Shown piece by piece: positions 13,990-25,000 of a stretch of DNA of 64,000 bases. The translations under genes and the position numbers were made by a program. The notes under the pieces are model-generated. The model had not been told where the DNA came from, did no database searches, and saw only the letters and a program-made list of their open reading frames with translations. This DNA is from Trametes villosa (taxonomy: Eukaryota; Basidiomycota; Agaricomycetes; Polyporales; Polyporaceae). Numbering within the stretch: the first letter of the stretch is position 1; each line of letters opens with the position of its first letter. Location: positions 6,720,001-6,784,000 of the forward strand of contig PUDQ02000001.1 in the NCBI GenBank assembly GCA_002964805.2. The letters are read 5' to 3'.

Positions 13990-15875
13990 CCGCGTCCGCC
14001 CCGTCTCGTACTTATCCTACCGACGCTTTAGGGCCGTCCCCCGCTCCCGTCGTACCGTGGTCCGTGCGGCGTCCGTGCGCGGTGGCCAAGCCTGCCCGGT
14101 CATACGAAGCGCGGCACGGCGCCCGGGAGTTACGAGATGGGGCAGAGGGCGACGGCGGGCCTGGGCGGAACCCGACATCGAACCCGTGCGGCGGCGGACC
14201 AACCAGAGCGCGACACAGAGCTGTGGGATACGGGGTGAGCGGGAAGGGGTGCGCACGGACGCGGTGGCGGAGGAACAATAGCACTCGCGCGGGGCGGAGC
14301 GTTTCACGGCGTGGTCTCCGAGCGATCCTGGAGATGCGCTCGCTTCGTAAAGTGGGCGCTCGGTACGCGAGTATCCAGGGGCGGCTCTCATTTCGAGCGG
14401 GCGCAGGCACCGTGCCGATCGAGTGGACGGAGTGTCAGAGGGCGTGCCGTTTCCGTGTGGATAGAGGAGGGATTGTGGCGGCGGGATGTTAGTACCCTCG
14501 AGCAGGTCCGTGCAGGTGGAGTCATGCAGCCTGCTCGTCATAGGGCCCTCGGGGTGCATCTGTGGGCACAGAATGCTACATTAGTTGCACGAAGGAGCGG
14601 GAGGGAAATGGGCGCGCACACCGGGACTCTGTCCGTCTCGACTACTATTCGCTCCGAGTCGGCCAGACAGCGCGGGGCGGTGTGCAGTCGGCGGAGATCA
14701 TGCCGAGGGAGCGATGATCACGCTACCTCGTCTATGGGTGCCGGCGTTGCGGGTGGCAGATAGGAGTGCCGAGATGGGTGCGAAGGGGTCGGATGCACGC
14801 GATCTCGTAGCATGCTGCAGTGTGCATGCGATATGTAGTGTGTGTTTGCCATAATATGTATATCTACGAGCCTGCTAGATACTGTATGTGGCTGCACCGC
14901 GCGGCGTTAGTATATGAACGCTCCGGTTAGTGGGAGAGGGTGCGGACCTCTTCCTGCAACCCCGCACTGTGTCAACTTTCCTCCAGTGCCATCTACTCCG
15001 GCTGCGCGGGCGCGCGGAGATCGCGCCACTGTCGTCCCGAAAATCCCGGCGCACCGCACCAGGCATTACGTCGCGTGCAAGATTCAAGTGGCATGCTACG
15101 CTTTCGAGCCCTGCTCACCTCGAATGCATCGTCGACATACTGCCGGCTGCTCAGCGAGACGCGCGCAGCCCGCGCGGTCTGACGCCATTGATCGCTCAAA
15201 GCGCTCGCTTCTTCAGGTTGCTAGCCCATGAGGCGGAGATCTACTTGAATTAGATTCGACTGATCGGGAGGATGGCGTAGGTCGCGCTCGTGAGCGCAGG
15301 CGAGGTGGCGTAGCGTACACGGGCGGCGGCGTAGCGGTAGCGAAGGTCCAAGATCCAAGACTCGATTCGCGAGGTGCACCCAGAGAACCCGGCAGCGTGC
15401 CTGACCAGATCAGGACCGTACTACGAGAGTGTCGTGGGTAGCGCGCGAGCTCAGGTTGGGTGGAAAGCCGTGAGCCTCGGTCGGAGGATCGAAGTAGAGG
15501 TCAACTCGTGCAGCGAGCGCGCCGGCGGCTTTGAACCTTCTTACCGGAAAAGGCAGGCACTCATGCATACGCTCGCACGCGCGACTCCGCGCGCGCACTC
15601 GCGTCTTGAGCCACAACCACGACGACGACAACTGCAGCTGCTTGTCCGAATGGCTGCAGCCTCTCGCAGTGGCGTTGAGTACGATTTAGCGAGATGCGCG
15701 CGCGCAGCGCGTGGGCAGATCTCGAGTGCAGGGTCAGGCGAGAGCGCCCGGGCGGCTGATTAGCCGCAAACCTTCGTCTGCCGTCCCTCCGGCGCGGGGC
15801 TTCGCTCTGCGTCCAAAGAATGATATTCATGCGTATTTACAGTACAGACATGCAGTAGAGATACCATGGGGAAGG

Positions 15876-15955
15876 CAGAAGTGGGGGAGAGTGGGAATAA
15901 GGGTGTGAGGAGCATGCTGCTGCTCACACTGCTATTCCTACTCCCTCCACTTCTG
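15876..15955. repeat. 80-nt imperfect inverted repeat (hairpin)
   Basis: The left arm starts CAGAAGTGG and runs to GTGTGAG. The right arm, read on the opposite strand, is nearly the same (CAGAAGTGGAGGGAGTAGG... to GTGTGAG). Arms are about 34 bases around a loop of about 13 bases (GAGCATGCTGCTG). A transcript of either strand could fold into a long hairpin of the size of fungal small-RNA precursors. A small inverted-repeat element remnant is the alternative. Confidence 0.75.
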
Positions 15956-16987
15956 AGGGACGGTTTTGATTGAGTAAGAGCGCCGCCGCAGGCGCAACGG
16001 CCCGGCAGGCAGCTGGTGTGATGAGTAAAATTACGGAACTGAAAACAGGGTTAGTTTCATGAGTCCCTGAAGCCGGAAATGTGTCAGAGGCCACCCTAAG
16101 CATTCCTAAGCCCATCCTGAAGCCTGTCTAGATTTGATGCACACATCAGGCGGTAAATATCATTGGTCTAAGGCTAATAATTCTACTGATACATTAGAAG
16201 CGAGTTCCCACATGCGGGGGGCGAGAACGGGCGGAATCGAGCCGCAGGCGTCCCCGCCGTGATCGCCTAAGTCCTGGCCGCAGCACAGCACCGGGCGGCG
16301 CGGGCGAGTCACCCTGCGATCCAGGCCGGGTGTAGCGAGGGCCGCCCATCCGAGGGCGGTTGTGCGGCGGAGCGCGCGGCCGGAACAAGGCCGCAAGAGC
16401 TGGGAACGATCACCCGCATCCCCATGGATGCAGGGTGGTCAATCCCCAGCCGCCTTGCAGCCTCATCAGTCCCCCGCCGCCCATGCACGCCCCTCCACCT
16501 CCTCCCTGCATGCTCCCTCCTCCACGACAGCCCGGGATCGCTTCCGGCGGGCCCCCCTCCTACATTTCGAGCTAGCGTCAGCTGGACTGCACGGACTAGC
16601 ACTCGTGGGGCTCACCATCGCGAGCAAGCTCGGGATACCTCAGGTGCGTCTAGCTTTCGTGCTCCGCTGCTTCCGTTCACGCACTGACTTGCCTGGATCG
16701 CGAATCCGACACCATCGTGTGCAAGGCGGCGTCGAGGCGGTGCTGCGCCATCCGACGGCGGAAGCGGAGAACTGTGGACGGGACAGTCGGACTCGCACGA
16801 GCTGCACTCGTTTGCGTCGCGACGCCCGCCGCGCGGAGTCAGTTCCACGCCGGTTCGCACGATGCACCCCACTCTCATCAGCACCCACCCACACGGGCTC
16901 GCTCCGGCCATCCGAGGGCAGGATCTCCTGGCGACGGCGCGAGGCTCCAGCATTTGCTGCACGCCGAGGACGAACTGAAAAGTGAAG

Positions 16988-19200
16988 GTGAGTACCGGAT
17001 TTTGCTCTCGCCGTCGAGCTTCTAGCTGACAGTCGGGTTCGGCATCACAGGTCGTGAACCCGGCGTCGTGAGCTCTGTGCACGCGCGGCGCGCGGGTCAG
17101 CTCGCGCGGCTCACGAAGACGTCTCGCGGCGCGTGCACGAGCGGACGACGCGCGGCGACGGTCGTGGGTGGCAGCTCGATCGCGAGACGTCGAAGTCTCG
17201 CGCTGGAGCTTCGCTCGATTAGGCGCCAGCGCGACCGCCTCGACGCGCGCGAAGTCCGTCGCGCGCCGCGCCCCTCGCTCTCTCCTTCCACCCCGCCGGC
17301 CACGTCTCATTCTCCCGCGTCTCGTCTCCCCCATCGAGCACTCATACCGGGCGTTCGAACGATTTCCGTGGCGCGGGCGCGAGGCTACGATCACTCCGGC
17401 CCGAGTGCTCTCGACTGCCAGCAGCGGCACACCGGCTCGTGCGGCCAATGCGTCTCCCTCGCGCACGCGGGAAACGTCGAGACCGGGTGGCTCGAGCAAA
17501 CGCAGCCCTCGCCGTTGACGGGCGCGTCGCGGACGATTCGGTAAGTACGTCCTCCGGCTCCTAGGAGATCTGGTGGACTTACCTTCTGGATGCAGATCTC
17601 GGGTTAGCGTTTCACGGCACGGCGCCGCCACTCACAGTCGAAGCGCACACGGGACGGCCATGGCGAACGCGAGAGGAGGGAGGTGGTGGCAGGTCGAGCG
17701 TCGCGGTGGCGCGAGCTCGCTCGAGGTGCGTCGAAATAGGCGCCCATCTCCTCCCGGATGCGCGAACACCTCCCCGACTCGCTCGCCGCGTTTCCGGCTA
17801 CCACCCCGCGGCCGCGGGGCGCGCTCTCCCTCATCCCCGCCGCCTGATTCGAGTCCCGGACGCCCGGAAGCGCACTACTTACTTCTCCGATATCCTCGTG
17901 TTCACGCGGGCGCTGTCGCCTCCCTCGGAGCCCGCGAAGCCGACGAGAGCGTCCGGGACGCACCTGAAGAGCACTCCGAAGTGTGCCTGCCAGTATTAGA
18001 GCCATCGCCGGCCCGGACGAGCTCGAACCGGGGTACGTACCTTTTGTATCTTGTGCACTTCCGGGCTTGTCACTGACCTGTTGTACCGCGTAGATTGCAC
18101 GACCGGCGCCCGCTACCAGGAGAGACGGACGAAGGGGAGAGCGAGCAGGCGGTGGCGGGCGGCGGGACGTCAAGTCGAGCCCGCCGCGGGACTTTGCAGA
18201 GTGGAGGCACGTCGGAATAAGCGCCCATGCCACCCGAGTGCGCGAAGACGCCCCCGGCTCGCTCGACGCTCTCGTCGCGCCGGCTGCTGGCGAGAGAGCG
18301 TCCCCGGCCTCCTCCCCGCCGTCCGCGTCCGTTTGCGGGATGTTCGACGACCACGACCGAGCTCGGCGACGCCGGCACGACACCGTGCTCGCGCGGACGC
18401 TCCCAGCTCTCCCGGAGCGCGCGGCAGGCGTCCCGGATGCCTCTCGAGCGCGTTCCGGGGAGGGATAAACGGCTGGGATGTGCTCGCGGCCGCGAACGAG
18501 CACAAGATGAAGGCGGTACGTACCTTTCTTGTTCTCCGCGTCTTCCGGGGCCTACTAACCTTCAAAATCGCGCAGAACCGAGACCGGCGAGGACATCACG
18601 GGCGCAGGATCACGCCAGGAGCTTGGCGAGCGGGTGAGAACGGGCCGTGGAGGCGAGAGAGAGAGTAGGGGCGAAGTCGACAGCGGCGCGGGACTTCGCT
18701 GTTTCGCGTCGCGTCGAAATAGGCGCCCGCTCCCGGGCGAGTGCGCGAAGTGCTTTCGCGGCTCCCGGCTCTGTTTCCTGGCGCACTGCGGGTGCTCCGT
18801 ACGCTCCCCATGCGGCCGTCCTCGCTCAACTCGAGGCTACCGGCGACGTCGAGGGGGTGAACGGGCACAGGCAGCGGCGCACGCGCCCTCGGAGCGCCGC
18901 GGGCAACGGAACGGTACGCACCGATTTCGCATTTCGCGAACCCAGTCTTCCCGCTGACTTGCCCGTGCTTGCAGACGTCGACTGCGACGGAAGGGCGCGT
19001 TCCAGGAGAGGGGCGAGACGAGAGAGGGCAGCCGGTGGTCGTGGAGCAAAGGAGAGCTGTGGCGGAGAAGTGCACGCAGAGTGGTCCGAATAAGCGCCCG
19101 TCTCCGCCGAGTGCGCGAACGCGGATTTCGGCCGCATTCGCCTTCTGCGCCGCGCGGTCATTCTGGAGAGGATGTTGTAGTCGTACCTGTTGCTGTCCGC
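16988..19200 (+). repeat. tandem array 2: degenerate intron-bearing units
   Basis: Five intron-like elements on + at 16988-17050, 17541-17595, 18033-18093, 18516-18575 and 18914-18974 (63, 55, 61, 60, 61 nt). Several have a GTACGTACC or GTACGCACC donor and a strong branch-site match (CTGAC, CTAAC) before the acceptor. The 'exons' between them are 490, 437, 422 and 338 nt. Each contains a core about 175-230 nt after the donor, of the form GTCGRAATARGCGCCC followed by CCCGGRTGCGCGAA-like sequence (cores near 17735, 18215, 18717, 19090, and a weaker one near 17219). Stops such as the TAG or TAA inside the core interrupt reading frames. The right end is approximate. Confidence 0.85.
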
Positions 19201-20477
19201 CAGAATGCGAGTGTTCTTGAGCCGTAGAACCCGAGTGCGAGCCCGAGTGTCCCAGTGCCCCCAGTGAAGTCCCTCCTCCTCCCCAGCACACCGCCAGCGT
19301 CAAACAAGCCCCCAGAATCGACGCAGAGTCCGTCAATCCATCCGGAAGATCTTGCTGGGATCCCAGATAGTCGTCCAGATCCAGCGGGGAGATCCAGCGA
19401 GCGAGGGCGCAGAGTGCAAGTCCCGCCGCTCGCCTACGCCCGCACCGCCACCCCCGCACACCGCCACCGCGAACGCACACAACCACACGCAGGCACGCAG
19501 AGTTCGAGTTCGGCGAACGAAATATATTTCTGTCTATGTACATGTGCACGCCCCGCCACCGCGCCGCCGTTCTTGTCCCCCGACTCGCACTCGCGCGGCA
19601 CACCGCCCGCGGGGGACCCGGCGCCGCTGGTCGCCGCCCGTTGACGTTCCCGTTGGGCATCTGTCGAGCAAAGCTAGGTGACCGCGGCACACCTGCATTC
19701 GCTCCGTTCTGCTGTGGCCTGAAGTTGGAGTACGGCCCGCCCATCTGGGGCTGTGGCTGATGCGAGGGATGTTGACCCTGAGGGCCGAGCGATGGTTGAG
19801 GGAGGGGGGCAGAGCGCGTCGCGGGGGAGGTGACATCAGCGGATGACGACGCTGATGGTCCATCTTGACTGGGCTTTTGGAACAGACTCTTGACGTCGAA
19901 TTTTGGGTGCTTGGGTGTCGACGCCGACCCAGAGGCTGCGGTGGAAGAGGAGGAGGGCGTAGCTGACGAGCCGGATGCAGAAGCAGCGATGGATGGGGGC
20001 GTCCCTGTCGAGAACGAGGTCGTCCGAGAATGGGACTTTCCGTTCGAGGACGTAGCTGGCAGGGTCCCGAACGACTTTATGCCCTCAGGCTTGATCGTCG
20101 GGACGGCCGCAGGGGAGGAGGATATCGGGGCGGATGCATCGTCTATCGACCCGAAGGTCACTGATGAGCCTGCGCTCGGGTGAGATCGCACGGACCACGC
20201 CCGACAGACGTGGGTGGGACGTACCTGATTTTGCGGGCACCGCTGTGTTCCGTGCGCCTACGCCATCCTTGAATGCGACGCCCTGTCCCAACGTGCTCGA
20301 TCGTCTAGAGTGGGTCGGTGGTGCGGAAGGAGCGGCGGCTGAGGGAGCGGGCGCGGGAGATTGCGGACGGGTAGACGGCGCTGTCGCAGTGTTTGCTGGC
20401 GGACCTCTGGCCCAGGCAGACTTTGACGGTAGCTGGGACGACGTCTTTGGCGTAGAAGCGGCCGAGGATTTGCTCAT
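18596..20477 (-). pseudogene. truncated eIF4G 5' copy (copy B) fused to array antisense
   Basis: Exon 1 (start at 20477, MSKSSAAST versus MSKFSAAST in the intact gene), intron 1 and the first part of exon 2 are preserved with their splice sites. Homology ends near 19630, before the rest of exon 2 and every functional domain (coiled-coil, eIF4E site, MIF4G, MA3). The reading frame does not stop at the breakpoint. It continues as antisense of array 2 to a stop at 18596, giving a chimeric tail of roughly 340 residues with no recognisable family. It cannot make a working eIF4G; a chimeric N-terminal fragment is possible if transcribed. Confidence 0.85.
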
Positions 20478-20812
20478 TCTGCGCGCGGCGTGAGCACTCG
20501 CGGGGGTCGTCAGGAGAAAGACTTACGAATTGCTGCGATTCAGATGGAGTTGATTGATAATTGCACGGGGCGTCGCGTGAAGGTCGGTCGTGAAAGATGA
20601 CCTGCCTGCAGGCGAACGAAAGGTCGCGTGTAGGGTCTAAAGTCTCGAGGGATCGGATGCTGGCGGTCAGCAATCCGTACGATGTCTATCCAGGTGGAAG
20701 ACGGAGGCAAGGTGCGTGGTGGACCTCGAAACAAAAAATCAGGGGAGCGGAGCAGGACCCCGGAAGTGCCTGGCACCGCTTACACCCCGCATTGTGATGT
20801 CACAGCATATAG
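19630..20812 (-). repeat. eIF4G 5' duplication, copy B (promoter and 5' exons)
   Basis: Direct repeat of 7747-8929 at offset 11,883. It includes about 335 bp of promoter upstream of the ATG at 20477, which appears intact and faces array 2. Mismatches are few in the interior (for example at the Phe4-to-Ser codon) and the only clearly diverged runs are the outermost 40-50 bases. The sequence beyond 20812 is unrelated to that beyond 8929. Confidence 0.93.
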
Positions 20813-22089
20813 TCAGCATAGTTGTACTCAAAAAAGTTCTTGATCGACGGGAATATCACTCACAACTGATCAGAGACGACTATATGCGGAGGGAACACGC
20901 AGGAAGGTCCGGTGGAGGGTTAGATGAGGTGGGGGTTCGACCCCAGGATCTCGTACAGATACTGTAAGGAGGGATGTTTGCATTGAGCTTGAGAGAGTAA
21001 CAGAATACGGAAGAGACTTCATCTCACATTATCACTAGCGTACACAGCGCCCGATGGTGCTGCACCAGAAGAATGCGTAGGCTCCTGTGAGACTAGCTCT
21101 TCTCACTCGAAGGAGTGATAGTTCCTAGAGAGATACGCTAGGGCCTGTAGAGTAAGTTCCGATATACGTTATCTGGCGACGCACTTACTCCTAGAAAGCA
21201 CAGTTCAGCACCGCGGTATTGAATGAACTCTTGACACTGCAGTTAAAACGGTCAGCGTCGATAACCGTGTCGAGGAGATCCCATAAGAACAATCCCTTGC
21301 TCACCAGAACTATGCAGTCTTGTGTTTTTGAGGCTCCCTAGGTGGGGGACACCGTCGAAGAGGCAAACTAAGAGACGAGCGAGTATTGAGAAAGAAGACC
21401 GAACATCCTCATTCGAACTCACGTCAAATGTTTTCCCAATCCGGACAGACACTTGTGCACAGCCACATTGCTACGGGCGACCTGGAAGCTGGCAGCCCTC
21501 AGTGCTAGTAGCACTTCGGATACTACTGTAATGACTTCAAGCATTGGACAAGATATTAAAGTTCCAATGAGCCCCGGTGGAACGTGAAATTCATTGAGGC
21601 AAAGACAGGAGTGGAATCCAGGAGGATCCGAAGCTTCTTGTAGCGATCTAGGTCTACGCTGGGCCCGGAGTGACATTAGGCGCCGTAAAAACATGAGGTT
21701 AACGCTGATCATTCTTACGCTGGGAAAATCTGAAATTTAGAACTTGAAATTCTATGGAAGTACCTTTGGAGACAATCGTACCCAACGTCCAACGGTACCA
21801 CCAGCAGACTTCGACGTCTTGACCTCGCAACTCAGTGAGCGAAACCAAAACGCGTGTTGCAAACATGTCCGCTACCCCACAACCCAAACTCTATAGCTAG
21901 ATGAACGACACTAGAAGAATGCACGACAAAACAACATTACGAACAAATACAAGACGAGTACGTGCGACCGTGCGCCGGATGATAGCACTGGGAATACGAG
22001 TAGAGACGTCAGTCATGAGTAGGGAGCAGGGCGCGCACTCCCGAGTCTATGTCAAGCCACCGCCCATCCGGAATCCGGGGCTGGGTCTA
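20813..22089. other. gene-free stretch between eIF4G copy B and TRK1
   Basis: No supported gene. Composition drops to ordinary intergenic levels, in contrast to the GC-rich insert. Open frames are under 100 codons and unrelated to known proteins. Small inverted repeats occur, for example GAGTAAGT around 21151 with ACTTACTC around 21184, and TCACTC/GAGTGA near 21105. The part next to 22089 should hold the TRK1 3' UTR. Confidence 0.5.
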
Positions 22090-25000
22090 TCACCCCTGTT
22101 TGCTGCTAGTCCGTTCCTCCATCGCCCGCCCACGAGCAACATCCTCGCCCTCGTCGCCCTCCCCGTCATACTGCTCCCGCTTCCGGAGCGTGTCCTCGGG
22201 CGGCCGCGGTCTGGGCTCCTTGGTGACGTACACCTGCCCCGCCGCGCCCTCTTCGCCGGATGCTTGCGGCCCGTGCCACACCCACTCTCGGTCCGGATGC
22301 GCGGCGTCCACCTCGGCTACACCGTACTCGTCGTCGGTCTCTTCACCGACGCCGTCCTGCTGGCCGTTCTTGAACTCGTACGGAAGCATGACGGCGCGGT
22401 CGATCGCAACGGGCAGCCCGCGGTGGCGGCCACGGAGCATGACGGCGCAGATGATGAGCTTCGACAGCGGGCGTAGCGCACCGGAGAAGGAGTAGTTGGC
22501 CTGCAATGCGATCAGGACTGCTCTGGGGTGCAGATTGATGACAGGCACTTACGTAGGGGACACCTAGACTCAGGCCGACTGTACCGTATGCCGAGACAAG
22601 CTCGAACACTGCATCGACATATCAGCCACAGCACTACGAGAGCATCTATGAACGATTGATACGTACCGACGGTAAAGATAGTGAACCAGTTGTTGGTCGA
22701 CTCGTCGTCCAAACCGCTCCTCTAAAGCATCGTCAGTACAACCTTGATCTGGCACGATGCCCACGCATATACGCACCTCGATGATGCATACCAGGAACAG
22801 CGCCGTTCCCAGCCACCACATATCTGTTCACCCGTGGTCAGCGACACGCTAGGGCGCACATACAAAGCTCACTGACCGAACGACAGCTGCTTCCGCGCGT
22901 GCATAGCGAGATACCGCCCCCAGACCGTAGCGCGGTTGCCGGTATGGCTAAATGCGTCTTCCGGAGAGAGGTCGTCATCGGACGCGAAAACGCCAAGCGA
23001 CTTCTCCTCATAGACGTTCGTGGAGCGGACACTGCAGGTTACGATGAGACGCCGCAGGCAGACGATACCCTATCTCTTGTGCTCACCTCATGGCAATCGG
23101 GTCTGGCGGCAAGGAACGCGTCAGTGCCACCAGCATGAGACAGCAGAGCAACAGATAACTCACAGACGCTGACATACATCATGATCACGTATAACACTCT
23201 GCGACGTTCGTCAGTCAAGCGAACTTCGCCGAGGTAACACAAAACTCACTTCACCGCTGGCGCAAGCGCAGACAGGGTGACAGTGCCGAACCCCGCAGCG
23301 CGTACGGCAGTCGCCTGCAGCAATCCGATGATGAACCGCACGCCGACCGGGATATTCACGATCGCCGGGTTTCCAATATCCAGGACTAGGAAAAAGAACC
23401 AATCCGTTGCGCTATGACGCAAGTCCGTGAGCGTGCGGCCTCGCGGGAGAGGGAAATGCACTCACTTCAAAGCGAAGAGGATAATGAGCAAGAACCACGT
23501 CTGATGTGAGGGGAATAGGTAGATGAAACAACGCCTAGGATGATCGAGGAGGAAGTGTAGTGTTTCCTTTAGGCGCGAGTCCTTTGGAACAACACGCGTC
23601 AAGATCCAACTACCGATTATGTGCATCAGCAACGTCCGCGAGCAAGGCTGCGACAAGTCACTCACATCTGGAAACGTAGTCTACGAGATGAGACAACACG
23701 TCAGTAAGCGGGAGACGAGCGTTCGGGCGCATATATCAACGTACAGTACAGGCTGTGAGGAGAAGGGACGTTAGCGAACGTGTTGGGCCGGAAAGAGGAA
23801 TGTACGTACGAAGGCGGTATTGCCGGCTAAAATAAGAATAATCATGCATAGTATCATAGGATACGCCTTCTGGAACGGGACCAGGGATTCGTCGACAAGA
23901 GACATGCCGGTGTTCGTATACGAAGAGACAACTTGGAAAGCAGAGTACCTGGTAGAGAGAGCCGGTCGCGAATATGAGCATATTGCGCCGAGTGCATAGA
24001 AGAACGGAAACGCACCATGTAGATGAGACGGGTTTGTGAAGGGCAGGGGGCAGGAAGTCTTGACGCCATCGGCCGATGGACATGTACGGAGCAATGACCA
24101 CGAAGGCAAGCAGTTGCAAGCCGAGATGATACTGGACAAACAGTAAGCGTTCAGTACCAAAGTTGCCAGATACAAAAACGTCCGTACCGCAGCGACGATC
24201 CACAACAGCGCCGACAATGCGCGATACTCGACGCCTCCCAGCTCCTCGAGCTGCTCGCGCGTCAAGCTCTGGAAGACCGAATTGCGGCCAACCACGGCCT
24301 CGAACGAGATGTACGGCACGGGGCGCGCATTCGGCCCCACCGTCCCTCGCTCGGATGCAATCGTACGGGTTCGCGGGATGGTGATTGTGCGCGTGAGCTT
24401 ACGCTCGAGTGACGGGAACGCGCGTCCGAAGAGGCGGGAGATAAGCTCGTGAGGCATCGGGAAGCCACCAAAGCCCTTGTGCATGGTGCGCCGCGACGGG
24501 AACCCCTGCGACGCGGCGGTCGTGATTGTACCCGTCCGCGGCATTGACCCCACCGGCCGCGACATCGTCGGACGAGACATCGTCGGGCGAGACATTGTGG
24601 GTCGCGACATCGTGGGCCGCGACATCGTGGGACGTGACATCGTGGGGCGCGCCATGTTTCCTGCACAGTGCGAGGTAAGCGCCGCGACATTTGTGCGAGA
24701 GGAGGCAGCCACTCACTGCGGTCGAGCTCTGTATCCGACTCATCTGGCGACTGTGAGATCCTGCTGAACCTGCGTTCAGCAGAAAGCGACCGACGGTGCG
24801 GCGCGGGAGGCGCCGCGAACTCGACAGTCTGGGTATGGGCCAATTGCACCCCGCGCGTTGCGGGTCGGTTGATGGTTGCCGTGCGCAATATTGGCCCGGT
24901 GCCTGCGGCTGTTAATGATCGACGCGTTTAGCAAAGAACGCCCCTGTATTGAGTGCGGGGGAGGTCACGTACTGATCGCTGGTGAGGCCGTTGTGCGAGG

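Larger units (their letters stand above)
13141..16987. other. spacer between the two intron-bearing arrays
   Basis: No recognisable protein. It holds another intron-like element on + at 13674-13719 (46 nt, GTAAGTATAC donor, CTCAC, ATCGCAG), a 50-bp tandem repeat at 13881-13980, and an 80-nt imperfect palindrome at 15876-15955. From about 15.8 to 16.2 kb the composition drops towards AT-rich, then becomes GC-rich again before array 2. Confidence 0.5.

Noticed and set aside
8930..19629. Insert as a transposon (LTR element, Helitron or DNA transposon)
   Set aside because: No reverse transcriptase, integrase, transposase or helicase motif in any frame, and no terminal repeats other than the eIF4G copies, which are host gene sequence.
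18051..19644. Several 100-200-codon + frames in array 2
   Set aside because: They read across introns or are unrelated between units; the repeated core contains stops in some frames.
20935..20960. TTCGAC within GGGGGTTCGACCCCAGG, like a tRNA T-arm
   Set aside because: No matching acceptor, D-arm or anticodon arm can be laid out in the 70 bases before it.
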